From assembly GCA_948099385.1 (NCBI GenBank), contig CANUEZ040000014.1, positions 1,612,001 to 1,676,000 on the forward strand: DNA of 64,000 bases. The letters run 5' to 3'. This stretch comes from Fasciola hepatica (lineage: Eukaryota; Platyhelminthes; Trematoda; Plagiorchiida; Fasciolidae). A program made the translations under genes and the position numbers. This document shows, one piece after another, positions 46,349 through 56,799 of this stretch (position 1 is the stretch's first letter; each line of letters begins with the position of its first letter). The notes under the pieces were generated by a model. That model was not told the DNA's origin, searched no databases, and was given only the letters and a program-made list of their open reading frames with translations.

Positions 46349-48504
46349 ATCCGGCCTTCAGAGCGGTAGTCAGCTCGGTCGCATATAGAATAGCAGTACT
46401 TGGGTCGTCAAATGAACACAGAAAATTGTCCACGTAGAAGTGGTCCACAGCTCTTCCTAACAGATTGCTGGTGCCGCCGAAACACTTGAGGGTTTCCTGG
46501 AAGGCACAATCAGCACGAAAGGGGGATGATAGCTTCCCGAAAGGGTTCACGGCCAGCGTGTACTTGTCCGGTGCATGATTTACGTCACTTTCAGGCCACC
46601 AGAGAAGACGAAAGGCGTCCCTATCTTCAGCGGGCATCTTCACTTGTAGAAACATTTTACGTATATCCGCAAGGACGGCCACTTTTCCTAGCCAAAAGCG
46701 ACATAAAACCTCGACTAGTGGTGTTTTCCGGTCGCTGAGTGAAACACCCTGACTTTCCGCGGAAAATTCGAAGACTACTCTGACCTTCCCCAGTTATTTG
46801 AGTTTACGACCAGGTGATGAGGTAGGTACCACCTCAAATTTGCGCTGATTACCGCCGTATCCGCTCTTTCTATCTAACTCAAGTCTATGTTGTGTTGCAT
46901 GGCTAGCGTGTATTCTATCCTTAATTGCGGTTCTCGAATTAGCCTGGTTTTGAGGAAGCATAATCACTTCAGAGCCATTTCTCGGCCGTTTGACATAGGT
47001 TTCATGTTGGGTCCCCACGGAACAGGAACCTCGAAACGACCTACTACATACTTGACGTTCTCGGCTACCATTTTCAAAGCCGACCCATCTCATGATGGGG
47101 CATCTCTATCAATGGCCAGATCGGCGAATTCGGTGTTATATAGTTGTTGGAATGCTTGTTCAATGTTCGCCGTTTCCACCGACGTGCAGTTGATTTGGAT
47201 TTGTTTGCGGCATCTTCCATCTGTACTACCATATAAAGCCCAGCCGAATATAGTGCGTACTGCATAGGGTGCTTTGCGGCTTCCTATTATTTGATCCAGA
47301 GCCCAACACGCTTCCGGTACATCACAACCGATCAGCAAGTCAATTTCGTCATTCTGCCACTCCTCGATCGTAACCCCGTCGAAATGCGGCCACTGAGTCA
47401 GAATCGATTGCACTGACTGAGGTGCTCTCATCGGCAGATCCTTTATGATGGATGCTTCTAGGGTTTCTGCTCTATCGTTGTTGACCAAGGAAACAAGTTG
47501 TAGGTGCAGTTTGGTCGACTGGATGACCTGGGTGCCACTCACTGTGCTCACTGCTGATGAAGATTGATCCCCTCTGATCCCATATCTCCGCAAACTCCTT
47601 CCTTACTAGCGTGGCATCCGAGCCAATATCTACGAGGGCCAACGCTCTTATAACCCCAACTTGGGTTTCTGCGCCAACTGCTATTACTCCCAGGCGAATG
47701 GGCTTGTTAGTGGAGCGAGACACTGAGCAGACCACACTTGACTTTGGGATTTCCTTGGCATTCAAATTCTGGCATTCGTAAAGTAGGTAATGGCGCTTCC
47801 CATGGCATCCATCCTGACTACAACTGGGCTTAATTCGGCACATCGCCGCTCGATGTGAATTGTTGAGACAGACGAAGCACACGCCCAGCCTCTTAGCCAT
47901 TTCCCATCCTTCGTTAATGTCTACGTTGCGGAAGCGAGGGCATTCCGCAAGGCGATGAGGCGCCCCACAAACTTTACACCTCGACAAGTTTTCGCCCTCG
48001 CGAAATAATGCGTGTGTGTTTGCCCACGGTCGGCTTCTACTTGGTTTCCTGGTCCAGCTTTGCGTCGTCGTAATCCTAGGTAATTTGCTCGTCTCGCGCA
48101 CAAGTTGGCCGAAACGACTATTTGCTATTCAGGCATGACGGTTTATAAACTGCGTCAGGTCTTCGAACGTGGATTCTCGCCCAAACCTATTGATCCTTTC
48201 GGCTTCCTCGGCCCGTCTACCCTGTAGTTTTGTGGGTAGGCTGCGCATTATGGTCTCTAGTGTGTGCAGTGCGTTCAGGTCTGATCCGTATTGTAGGTGA
48301 TTCAGTGCGATGCTGCAGTTTTGCATTTTTATCACCAGGCTGGCTAGAGAGCACAACTCACCTTTGGAGCGTTTTACCTCTGACAGTACACCATCGATCA
48401 AATTCCGGGCGACTTTAAATGGTTGCCCAAATAGGTTTTTCAGAATTTGACGTATTCGGGTGAAACTGTTTTCGGGATCCAGCATCGAGCACCCGTCGAT
48501 TGCT
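46349..48504 (-). pseudogene. A' gag-protease-RT, copy 4 (partial)
   Basis: Matches copy 3 at offset 3877 up to about 48504, with the same YVDN, protease frameshift and in-frame TGA (48129-48131). After CCGTCGATTGCTTTCCTGG the match to A' ends and the sequence becomes the diverged family A gag. A few private substitutions (for example near 46207, 46799 and 48352) show it is a distinct copy. Confidence 0.9.
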
Positions 48505-48985
48505 TTCCTGGCTCTTCCACGGATACATAATATCTGCCTACAAATTATCGTATTATCTAATTAATTCGCAGTACTGCTCTGCGCCACTGTCGAAGGGGAA
48601 AAAATTCCAAGCTTGGTGAGTCAGTTGCGTGTGTTCCGCTGGCACAAGTTGGTTCAAGTCGTTCAGCGGAATCGCTAGTCTTAATCGTCGCATGCTCCGT
48701 GGTTCCCAAGACCACCGCTCGCTGCCGTCCTTGAAGTCGGTCCCCCATGGCTGAATTAGCTTCTTTCCTAGCCTGCCTAAGCTGGTTTCCGAACTCTACT
48801 ATTCACAATCTACAAATATCATCACGTTTGAATTCCATATCATTGGTTGAAGTACGTGAAATTGTACTGACAGGACTAGTAAACCTAGCAATATCTAAAG
48901 AATCAGTATCGCCCATAGATACCCCAGGGACTTGCCGAGTTACTTCCTGTCTAGCTTCGGTTTGCTTTCTTCTCCTTCTTGGCAT
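48505..48985 (-). pseudogene. Family A gag N-terminus
   Basis: The frame from ATG 48985 gives MPRRRRKQTEARQEVTRQV, with a basic start and a QEVTRQVPGV block shared with the A' and B gags. After a stop near 48803 the frame continues through a Gln/Arg-rich segment (48748-48557). It is the counterpart of the gag N-terminus at 32.2-32.8 kb but clearly diverged, and lies 40 bp from LTR_A. Confidence 0.8.
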
Positions 48986-49024
48986 TTATGGCCGAGTTCT
49001 TCGTGACGACTCCGAGTTGAGTGC

Positions 49025-49752
49025 TGGCCTTTATTCCGATCGTGAGTAACGCATAGCCTAAATAACGAATCCCAAAGTCAAAACAAGATTGATCCTCTGG
49101 TTCTACGGCACTGGATTAACAAATTATACGCATATAAATATGTACAAACCTCAAGTGTAAGGCCAAAACGTCTAGCAACGAGGACCAGAGTTCGACAAAG
49201 GTCACTGTTAGGTACCGCAGTCACGGCAGTCGAGTGTAATGGGCTGGTTAGCTAGATATAGACACATACGCGACTTATCAGCCATCGTCCCGTTCACTGC
49301 GCTCGGTCAAAACGGATAACACAGAGTTCAAGAGAGGAAAGTGTATTGGGCAAGAATGGGCGCCATTGAAACAAGTTACACAAGTCATTCACAGTTCCGG
49401 TTTCTCCGGGTCGGGATATTTACGCTCTTCAGGAATGGCAGCAGACCTTCTGTCCAAGACTCCTCACCAGTCTCCGTCCGATCCAGACTTCCGGCAGTTG
49501 CACCTGTGGCAAGCCAACGACAACAAATCAGCACGTTCAAAAAGTCCTCCAACATGGCCGTCCCCGCTCTTATATTTACACGAGTTTCATTCAAGTATAT
49601 GTCACGGCACGTGGGCAAAATATAAACAAATTTCCTTTTGTAGTGGTTGGTGCGTGCTGTACTTATTCGAGGGTCAATGAGTTAAACAGCATAATCTTAC
49701 AACAAAATAACGTGACAAAGGCTAGAGAAGAGTTCCACTCGAGTACGTTACA
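49025..49752 (-). repeat. LTR_A, 5' copy (728 bp)
   Basis: On the minus strand from TGTAACGTAC (49752) to AAGGCCA (49025). About 330 bp of it matches 26648-26977 closely, and its two ends are homologous to LTR_A'. It contains an internal segment of about 340 bp (roughly 49235-49590) absent from LTR_A'. It interrupts the integrase of Gypsy G1 immediately outside position 49752. Confidence 0.88.
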
Positions 49753-49756
49753 TTTG

Positions 49757-50167
49757 GGTCTTAACACGTTGACTTTGCGGGAAAGCTTGGGCCCATTGAC
49801 GGACATCTCGCTTTCCATTGTGTCAAGCAAAAAGGTGGGTTATCAATTCCAAGGGGCCGGTCACGCCCCGACGAGCCGGCTTATGGAGTGAGAGGAAAGC
49901 AGGATAACTGTGGTCAGCAGGAACCACCGGCCTAGGGCGACCTTGCGAGGCAAAGCACACCGCGGCATTGTGGTAAGTTGGGATAGGAACTGTGGTGAAG
50001 CTCAAAGAACAGATTTTTCGAAGTTGTTCGGTTCCAGGGTCCGTAGTCTGGGCGTTCCCCATTGCTTCCAAGTCGATGTTAGGCTTTAGGAACAGACTAA
50101 CTTGATGAATGTCTGATTGGGTGTCGGCAAAGCTAACGAGCACCCTAGAGAATTGTCGTATGTCCAC
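49757..50167 (-). pseudogene. Gypsy G1 RNase H end and integrase zinc finger
   Basis: MDIRQFSRV and the following Asp/Thr-rich linker (50167-49823) match the region between RNase H and integrase. SLHKPARRGVTGPLELI is the HH part of the zinc finger with the second His replaced. The frame runs past a stop into KRDVRQWAQAFPQSQRVK (about 49765-49815), where both Cys ligands are lost. The next bases are LTR_A. Confidence 0.78.
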
Positions 50168-51000
50168 AGTTAACAGTGAGACAAAGTCTTATAGGTGATC
50201 TCGCTTAGAAAGTATCTATCGGAGCTGGCTTCAGTGAGTAAACCAAGGGCTTGTGATATGTAAAGACCGTGAACGAGCGGCCTTCGAGTGCATATCAAAA
50301 ATGACGGATTAGTCGTTAGATGGCTAACAACTCCCTGCCAAGTGTGCCGTATCTGGATTTGAAGTGTTGTAGATGCTTAGAGAAGAATGATGAAGGCTGC
50401 CAACGGTCGTCCACAAACCCTTGAGGTACTTCTCCAACCGCTGTGTCCAAGGCGTCCGTCACTACCGAAGTAGGAGCCAAAGTGTCGGGATGCGTATGAA
50501 GTGCGATGATGGAGACAGAATTCTTGACCGAGGCAAATGCTACTTGCGGCCCGCCGGGAAACATAAACTGCGGCCTGCTTCCGCGCAACTGGTCGGTGAT
50601 GGGTTGCATCATTTTCGCGCGGTGAGAAATAAACCAGCAGAAGAGGGTCACTAGGCCGGCAAATTGACGAAACTGGTGAAAAGATTGCGGCTCAGGGTAG
50701 CCGCGGATAGGGGGAACTTTATCTGGCAGAGGGCGGAAGCCCGAAGTTGTATCTGGCCCGCCTGATTCGCATTTCGCGATACTGGTTGTCAAACCACGCT
50801 GGCCAAGGCGCCCGAAAAGTGCCTGTAAAAGTGCGGCTTGTTCTTGCTCTGAATAATAAGCCACCAAAATGTCATCCAGGTATAAGCAGACATTTTCTGA
50901 ACCACAGGTTGCTCGGTGTATGAACCGCCGAAAGGCCTGAGCTGCATGTCTGAGTCCAGAAGGCATGCTCAAAAACTCGAACAGCCCAAGAAGCATAGTG
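50168..51000 (-). pseudogene. Gypsy G1 RT palm and RNase H
   Basis: The open frame 50996-50316 has GLFEFLSMPSGLRHAAQAFRR, LYLDDILVA (YLDD, residues 39-42), QFAGLVTLFCWFISH, TSVVTDALDTAVGEV (RNase H first Asp) and SSFFSKHLQHFKSRYGTLGRE. A second piece reads LEGRSFTVFTYHKPL (about 50230-50275), with Tyr replacing the catalytic Asp of TDHKPL. The palm is intact in its catalytic pair; the RNase H is not. Confidence 0.88.
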
Positions 51001-51430
51001 ACGGAAGTTTTAGGGATATCAGTCTCTGCTAAAAGGATCTGGTTGTATTGGCAAACTAAATCGATATTGCCGAAGACGGCGCAAGCCGATAAAGACGAAG
51101 TGAGGTTCTGTATGCGGGAAATCGTGTATCTGTCAGGGAAGTAGACTTTGATAATTGTTCTGTAATCACAGAGTCACCAGCCGCGGCTGGACTTCGGGAC
51201 CAAATGAGGAGGGGAAGCCCTAGTTCTACTAGAAGGGAGCTGTCTGCCGAGTTCTACCTTGTTCGAGTTCAGCCTGTGCAGCACGAAGTGTGCCAACGTG
51301 CTATCCGGAACCAGTGAAGCTTATTGTCCAGTGGATCTAGCACTGAATCGTTGTCCAGTCTTCACCCGGACCAGAAATTGGGCCTTTTGGTTGTTGCAAC
51401 GGTTACAGAAAATCAGGGACGACGGATAGC
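51001..51430 (-). pseudogene. Gypsy G1 RT fingers
   Basis: In broken frames the minus strand reads ASPPHLVPKSSRGW (about 51175-51220), CDYRTI, PDRYTISRIQNLTSSLSAC (about 51085-51145) and GNIDLVCQYNQILLA (first catalytic Asp, about 51035-51080). It then joins the open palm frame. A stop lies between the fingers and the DYR motif. The sequence upstream of 51300 is less certain. Confidence 0.8.
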
Positions 51431-53130
51431 ACCCTAAAATATGAAGGCTGCGAGGAGCCGCCGTAGATGGCTACCCAATACAAAAACCTCGTGGGCTGTG
51501 GGCTAGACGATAGATTTTCCGGTACTGGTGGTGGTGACTACCATGGAGCTTACCCTCGGCTTGCTCCCATGAACATCCTGGTACTGAGGGCATTTGTGGA
51601 CAGGGACGGTGATTCTTTCCGGCTGAATTACGTTTTTACTTTATTTCGTCTGTTTTCCGCTCCACGCAGTCCGTGCTCGGCTCTTCGACTTTCGCCTTTA
51701 TCATTTCCGTTGTAGGTTTCACGCGTGGCTTGGTCTGCACCTTTTTCACCGATAGTCGCGCTATCACGTCGCTTGTTGTCTGGACACAAACCTTCGACCC
51801 AGTTCGTTGGGATAATTGTTGACTGCTCTCCTTTGGTGAAGCCAACACTGACTAAGCTCCTTGTAAGGGTGCTGATTTCCCCCAGTGACTGGTTTTGCTT
51901 TTCTGACCCACTTGCTACACTTGGGCACTCGAGCACGCAAGCATCAATATTATTCGGACGGAAGTCAGGCTGGCTTTGTAAACTGCTTCGTCACGAGTGC
52001 ACATCCAACTCTTCCGATTGTTTGTTCTCTACAAGCAGTTAGCCGGCCTCTTCGTGCTGCCATGTGACTATTCCGAGCGCGACTATTCTGTCGATGGTGT
52101 TCCACCTAGACAAGGTGCAGTGATCAGCCTGTCGCACTCCATCTACGATTTTATTCACTGTACGTTTCACACTCGCGGCAACCTCTGGAACTACTTCCGA
52201 CACACTTCCTCCTCATAGGCTAACATACGGTCTTTTAATTCAGGCCCAGTGAGAACACATGCGACTGGCACACCGCGGTCTTTCCTTGCTGACTTCCTCG
52301 AGGAAAGCAATGGTAGAGGCTGAGGGAATGTGCCCTCATGTAACAGCAAATTGCTGTCTCACCGAACTCAGAAAATTGAGGCTATCATTTTATCCCCTGC
52401 ATTTTGTGCACAGTTTTGATTGTTCTTGCTTCCGCAGGAAGCACCATATGTCAGTGCATTAAGGCAAGGTTACCGACCCTTAGCCTCAATTTTCCGGGTT
52501 TGTGCCATTTACCGAACGGATCACTGGCTTTCTTGGTAGTACTGTACCGCGAGGCAGTCTCGGTTCTTGCCGGACCGGAATCAAGACTTCACGAGTAACT
52601 CCGCTGATAAAGACCGGAAGTGGATATATTCAGACAATCAAATTCAGTTCACGGAATTATCACGAGATTGCCTTGGACTTTGGCCCTCCATTCTCTCGTT
52701 GATATTCCCGTATCGAATGGGGCTGGTCACGAAATAGAGACTTACGTGGGAGTGTGTTTGCCTCCTCCAGAGTGACAGTTCTGAAGACTTACTTCCCGCT
52801 TTCTTTTCTAAAGACGAAGTGCAGTAATTGCCGAATACACAAGAACTACAGAAGTTAATACAACAAACCCGCAAAACGTACGGCGTTTTAAGTACTCTTC
52901 CGCAGTTAGCTACCCCAGAGAGTTGTTTTGCACATGTTTGGTCGCCCGTCGGAGTTGCTTTTGGTGGCCCGATATTCGCGGAGTTATTCCACGCTAACTA
53001 GATACGTCGGTGAGCCGATCGTCGTAGTACTGCTGCACCTGACTCCGCCAGGAAGGCTGGTTTCGGTTAGTCCGTAGTAACTGTGTCTTTTCCCCATCTA
53101 TGGTCTATTACGAAATCCCTTTCAGGATGC
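51431..53130. other. Unassigned sequence
   Basis: The minus-strand frame at 51628-51936 (Lys/Glu/Arg-rich, with IPTNWVEGLCPD) has protein-like composition but no family I can name; it could be part of a gag. On the plus strand a short piece IYSDNQIQFTE (about 52625-52655) recalls an integrase Asp motif, without support from its surroundings. Confidence 0.35.
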
Positions 53131-53213
53131 CATAATTAATGAAAAGGCTATGGGCAGTCACATTTGTTTCCGACCAATGTAAGTGCCAGATGCCGTTGAT
53201 GCACTTACCGGGC

Positions 53214-53225
53214 GGGGGGGGGGGG
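53214..53225 (+). repeat. Run of 12 G
   Basis: A homopolymer run of 12 G on the plus strand. Such runs are prone to sequencing length errors. Confidence 0.9.
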
Positions 53226-53229
53226 TTAC

Positions 53230-54500
53230 GCGGTTTCCTGCATTTTTATATTTTTTGGATCAAAGGTCAGCAACCCCGAAGAAAGACACTGGTCCCTGCA
53301 TACTACACGTACAACTTTTTGGGGATCGGAATATACGGGAAGCAGCAGGGCCCGTGCTTCGGCTCTCAGGGGCATATGGGGGCAATCATGGATATGTGGA
53401 TGCATATAGAAGCAAGTATTTTAATTGCTCTTCCCAGGCAGACGCAGCTGACGCACTCGACGCATCAGCCTGTCTGCGAAGTCCGCATAATCCTAAAGAC
53501 CCAGGGTTTTGAAGGCCACCCTGTCGTCGGGTAGGCTGAACTTACAACTGAAAGTAAGTTCCACCGCTGTAGCCCGTAGATCAGCCTTCAGCTTGCTGCA
53601 CCGGCCCAGCAGTACCACTAGTGATGTTTCTCTCCAGTCGAGTTGCTTAGTACCACTAATGCTGGTTCGAGCTGCCGGTGGAATCGCTCTACCTTGCCCT
53701 TGGCATAAGGGCGACAGGCGGAGGTATGGACCCGCCCGCTGCTTAAACGTTACATGGGACAACCAAAGGCACCCTCGAAAAGTGAGCCGCGACCAGTGGT
53801 GATTATGGCGGGCAGCCATATTTTGAAATCCAGAGCTCTTAAACCACTTGTACTACGGTTTCGATTGCCTCATTTGACAAGGACGCAGATACCAGCAGTT
53901 TACCAAAGCGATTTACGCAAGTGAATGGGTGACATGGGACCTACTGAGTTGATGAGAATTTGCGGGTGACGTAAACTTCCTACCGAGAATGAAGATGATG
54001 GGTTTTCGTGCCTGTGAATCTTTGAGAGTTGGCACTGAATGCAGATGATGTTACAAATGGTGAAATTGATATTGGCGTGTTATAAGTAGCCGTCGGCAAT
54101 TAGCCTGAGAGAAGTCTCTATGCCCGGGTGGGACTGGCTTTGTGGAGGTTCAAATCCTGTTTTCACAGGCCCGTGGAACGGCAAACATTGGATATCTTCT
54201 GGACACATCGCACGCTGTCCGACCCTCCGCAGTGGGAAGCGGGGTAGTCCGGCGATTCGGCGAAGGGTTTCTGCGGAGCTGATTTAGGTCTAAGTCACTG
54301 GTATGGGCCAGGTTATCGTCCCTGGGTTGAGCAGGCCAGCCTTCAGGGAGGGTTTTGTGAATGCGAGATAGTAGTTTTGTGGTTGGATTAATGAAACCTG
54401 AGACGTGACTGATATCACTCATGAATCGAATGATGCAATCCAAATGCCGAGACTCCCTAGGGGAATACCTGTCCCTAGTGGCGCATGCAGTGTGAACGAT
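53230..54500 (-). pseudogene. Gypsy G2 RNase H end and integrase
   Basis: On the minus strand, from high to low coordinate: TRDRYSPRESRHLDCIIRF and ISHVSGFINPTTKLLSRI (RNase H end, about 54350-54490); HPGIETSLRLIADGY (about 54090-54130) and CQLSKIHRHEN (about 53995-54035) from the zinc finger; a degenerate core to TTGRGSLFEGAFG (second catalytic Asp now Gly, about 53770-53815); KVERFHRQLE-like wording retaining the Glu near 53690 in a shifted frame; then VVLLGRCSKLKADLRATAVEL (about 53560-53620) and DYADFADRLMRRVRQL (about 53440-53490). Many frame changes occur. Confidence 0.75.
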
Positions 54501-56274
54501 CGGGTTAGTTGATAATTGGTAATTGTATATTTCTTGACCGTGGTCAATACACATGCACAAGTCAAGATCAAAGGATACAGCAGTACATGTCAATGTGAAG
54601 TATTCACAATTACTAAATTTATGAATCCCACAGCAGCCGAAATACAACAGCAAAGTCATGTAGTGTTTGAGTGAACTAAAGTGGTAATGGTTGATCGGGA
54701 ATTGTAAATCGGTCCCGAATTCGGGGAGGACGGTGTGGATAGCTGAACAAACGTAGAATTTCTGATATAAGCGATAATTGGATGGTCAATAACGAGTAAC
54801 CGGACGGAAGAGAAGCCAAAGAACAAGATTAAAAGTACAGTACGCATGGGGCTATCAACGTGCAGTCAGAGATGCCAGCGAATTAAAGAACACTGATCCA
54901 GCATTAGGTAAATAATTGTGGGGGAAGCATGCGAAATAAATACGAGTGAGTCATAGGTGATAATAAAACGGACCTTTTGTGCAGGTGATTTCAGTGTCAT
55001 ATAAAAATTCACATGAAGGCGAGAAGCTTCACAGAAATTGCAGTGAACGTTTGAAGAGCATGAATGGTGTATTGAAGCACAACGGACTTACAAAAAACAG
55101 TCGGTACAGAAACGGACTAGTGGAGACAAACGCTACTGGTGCGGCTAGGCAGAAGTTGGAAGAGTGCAAAGATACAAAATATTTGAATATGTGAAAAAAA
55201 TTATCACCCAAATTATGGTCGGCTGCGAATGGCTGGTGTTCTGTTTCACAAAGACCTTGGTTGCAGGTGATGGCAGGTGGAATGCTGAGGGTAGCAGGTA
55301 AAAAGGGGCTGGTTTGACGAAGTGGACAGCGGCGAGGGCTGGGTTCCGGTCACTGGTGCCGTACTGAAACGCGGGAAAAATTGAACTGTTGGGATGTATT
55401 ATTGGGAATAGACGTTGAATGGATGTTGGTTGATGGTTGGTGTCAGAAATCACCTCTGCCTTCCGGTGAGACCTTCATGAGGGTTTTTTACTCCGTGTAC
55501 GGTGCCCCGTATAACGTCAGCAGACGAAAGTATAGGTTTGAAATATTGATCAAATGGTCTAGTCCTTACGGTACTCCGGGATTAACGTCGAGTTGGCCGA
55601 TGACTACCTAAGTAACCAATGCGGTCTGAAAGTGATCAGGAGTGCGGCAGTCTGGAGAGTGTTCCAGCTGTGGGTCGTGAATATCGTTTTAATGGAAACC
55701 AGAAAATGAACATTTTACCTGAACAATTAGTCATCGTTCGGCTAGTGGGCCGTTCTATAAGGGGTCACTAGGCGGAGACCGGTAGCTTTCTAGGGTAGTT
55801 GGGTGAAAGTAGAGATTAAGGGAGACATCAGGTAGGTGGTGGATGAGGAGAGGGGGTCCATTTGGGAACCAATAATAAAACAATAGTATAAGGTATGATC
55901 CGGAAGAAGAATGGGAAAATGGGAAGATAGCAGTCTGTTCGGTTCACCAGCTGTGTTCGAGGTCTGCAAACAGTGAAGAGGAAGGAAAACACTGGGTGTT
56001 AAGGTGAGAATTTTTCATGTTAGAGCAAACTTGCTGATATTCCGGGCGGCCATGAGAAATCAGAGGCTTACGGATTCCGGCTGGAATGGGGTCTCAACTT
56101 ACCATGACCATGTTTGCGGAGGAGTGAGGCCCGGTTGCTGAGGAATAGCAGTCTGTGTGGTAAGACTCCAGTATACGAGAAAGGCGCAAGAAAAGCAGGA
56201 TAAGACGGCTGTGTTCTAGCCTGAGACAGAGGAATTAAGTGAGGGCGAGCACCTATCACTAAAGGACAAAAGGT

Positions 56275-56305
<31 letters not shown>

Positions 56306-56780
56306 TCAGGCAGGTCATGAGAAAGTGGTCCTCTACAAAAGACTGTGGCACATTGAAGTCCAGTAACCAAGACAGTCTTCATATGCCTCGTCTATGTTTA
56401 TGTTATCACGGGTCATGCTGATTACAGGAGATGCGTCTAGGATTCTGCACAGTGCTGCTTCAAATTGTATTAACGTGTGACACGATCGCGGTGAGCCAGG
56501 AGGCTTATTCCAGAGGCTGGAATAGGTAACCGACAAATATCTGGGTCTGATTGGGAGCCTAGATTCAGGGGTTGTAGTGGTGACTTGCCTATGGCGGAGG
56601 GAGCAGAGAGTCTCACTAGAGAAACCGAGTGGGTTATCGGATGAGTGGACTTTTGAGTGCTGGAGGTTGAATAGAAATGAGAGACTGAGCTTGATACGAC
56701 GTAACCATGGTGGTTCAAGCAGGAGTAGTTCGCACCTGGCTCTTTAGTTAAGGTTGGAGGAGAGGTGCCAAGTAATTTTT
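54501..56780. other. Unidentified 2.3-kb sequence inside Gypsy G2
   Basis: This separates the two G2 parts. It has no recognised domain. It includes a TA microsatellite at 56275-56303. A short RNase H segment is present at both of its edges (about 54470-54520 and 56860-56930), so the flanking G2 parts overlap instead of abutting. Confidence 0.45.
56275..56303. repeat. TA microsatellite
   Basis: About 28 bp of TA dinucleotides. Confidence 0.95.
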
Positions 56781-56799
56781 GGTGAAAGAGCGTTGCACT

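Larger units (their letters stand above)
49753..51430 (-). mobile_element. Ty3/Gypsy element G1, 5' half
   Basis: RT, RNase H and the integrase N-terminus of a Ty3/Gypsy element on the minus strand, cut at 49752 by LTR_A. The remainder of the integrase resumes at 26645. Gag and protease were not recognised to the right. Confidence 0.82.

Noticed and set aside
30084..48504. CRISPR array or bacterial-style repeat system
   Set aside because: The repeat units are kilobase-long LTR element segments with coding content; no short spaced repeats exist in the window.
52600..52900. Integrase-like SDN motif on the plus strand
   Set aside because: Only one short motif; neither the first Asp nor the Glu block can be found at suitable distances, and no element context on that strand.
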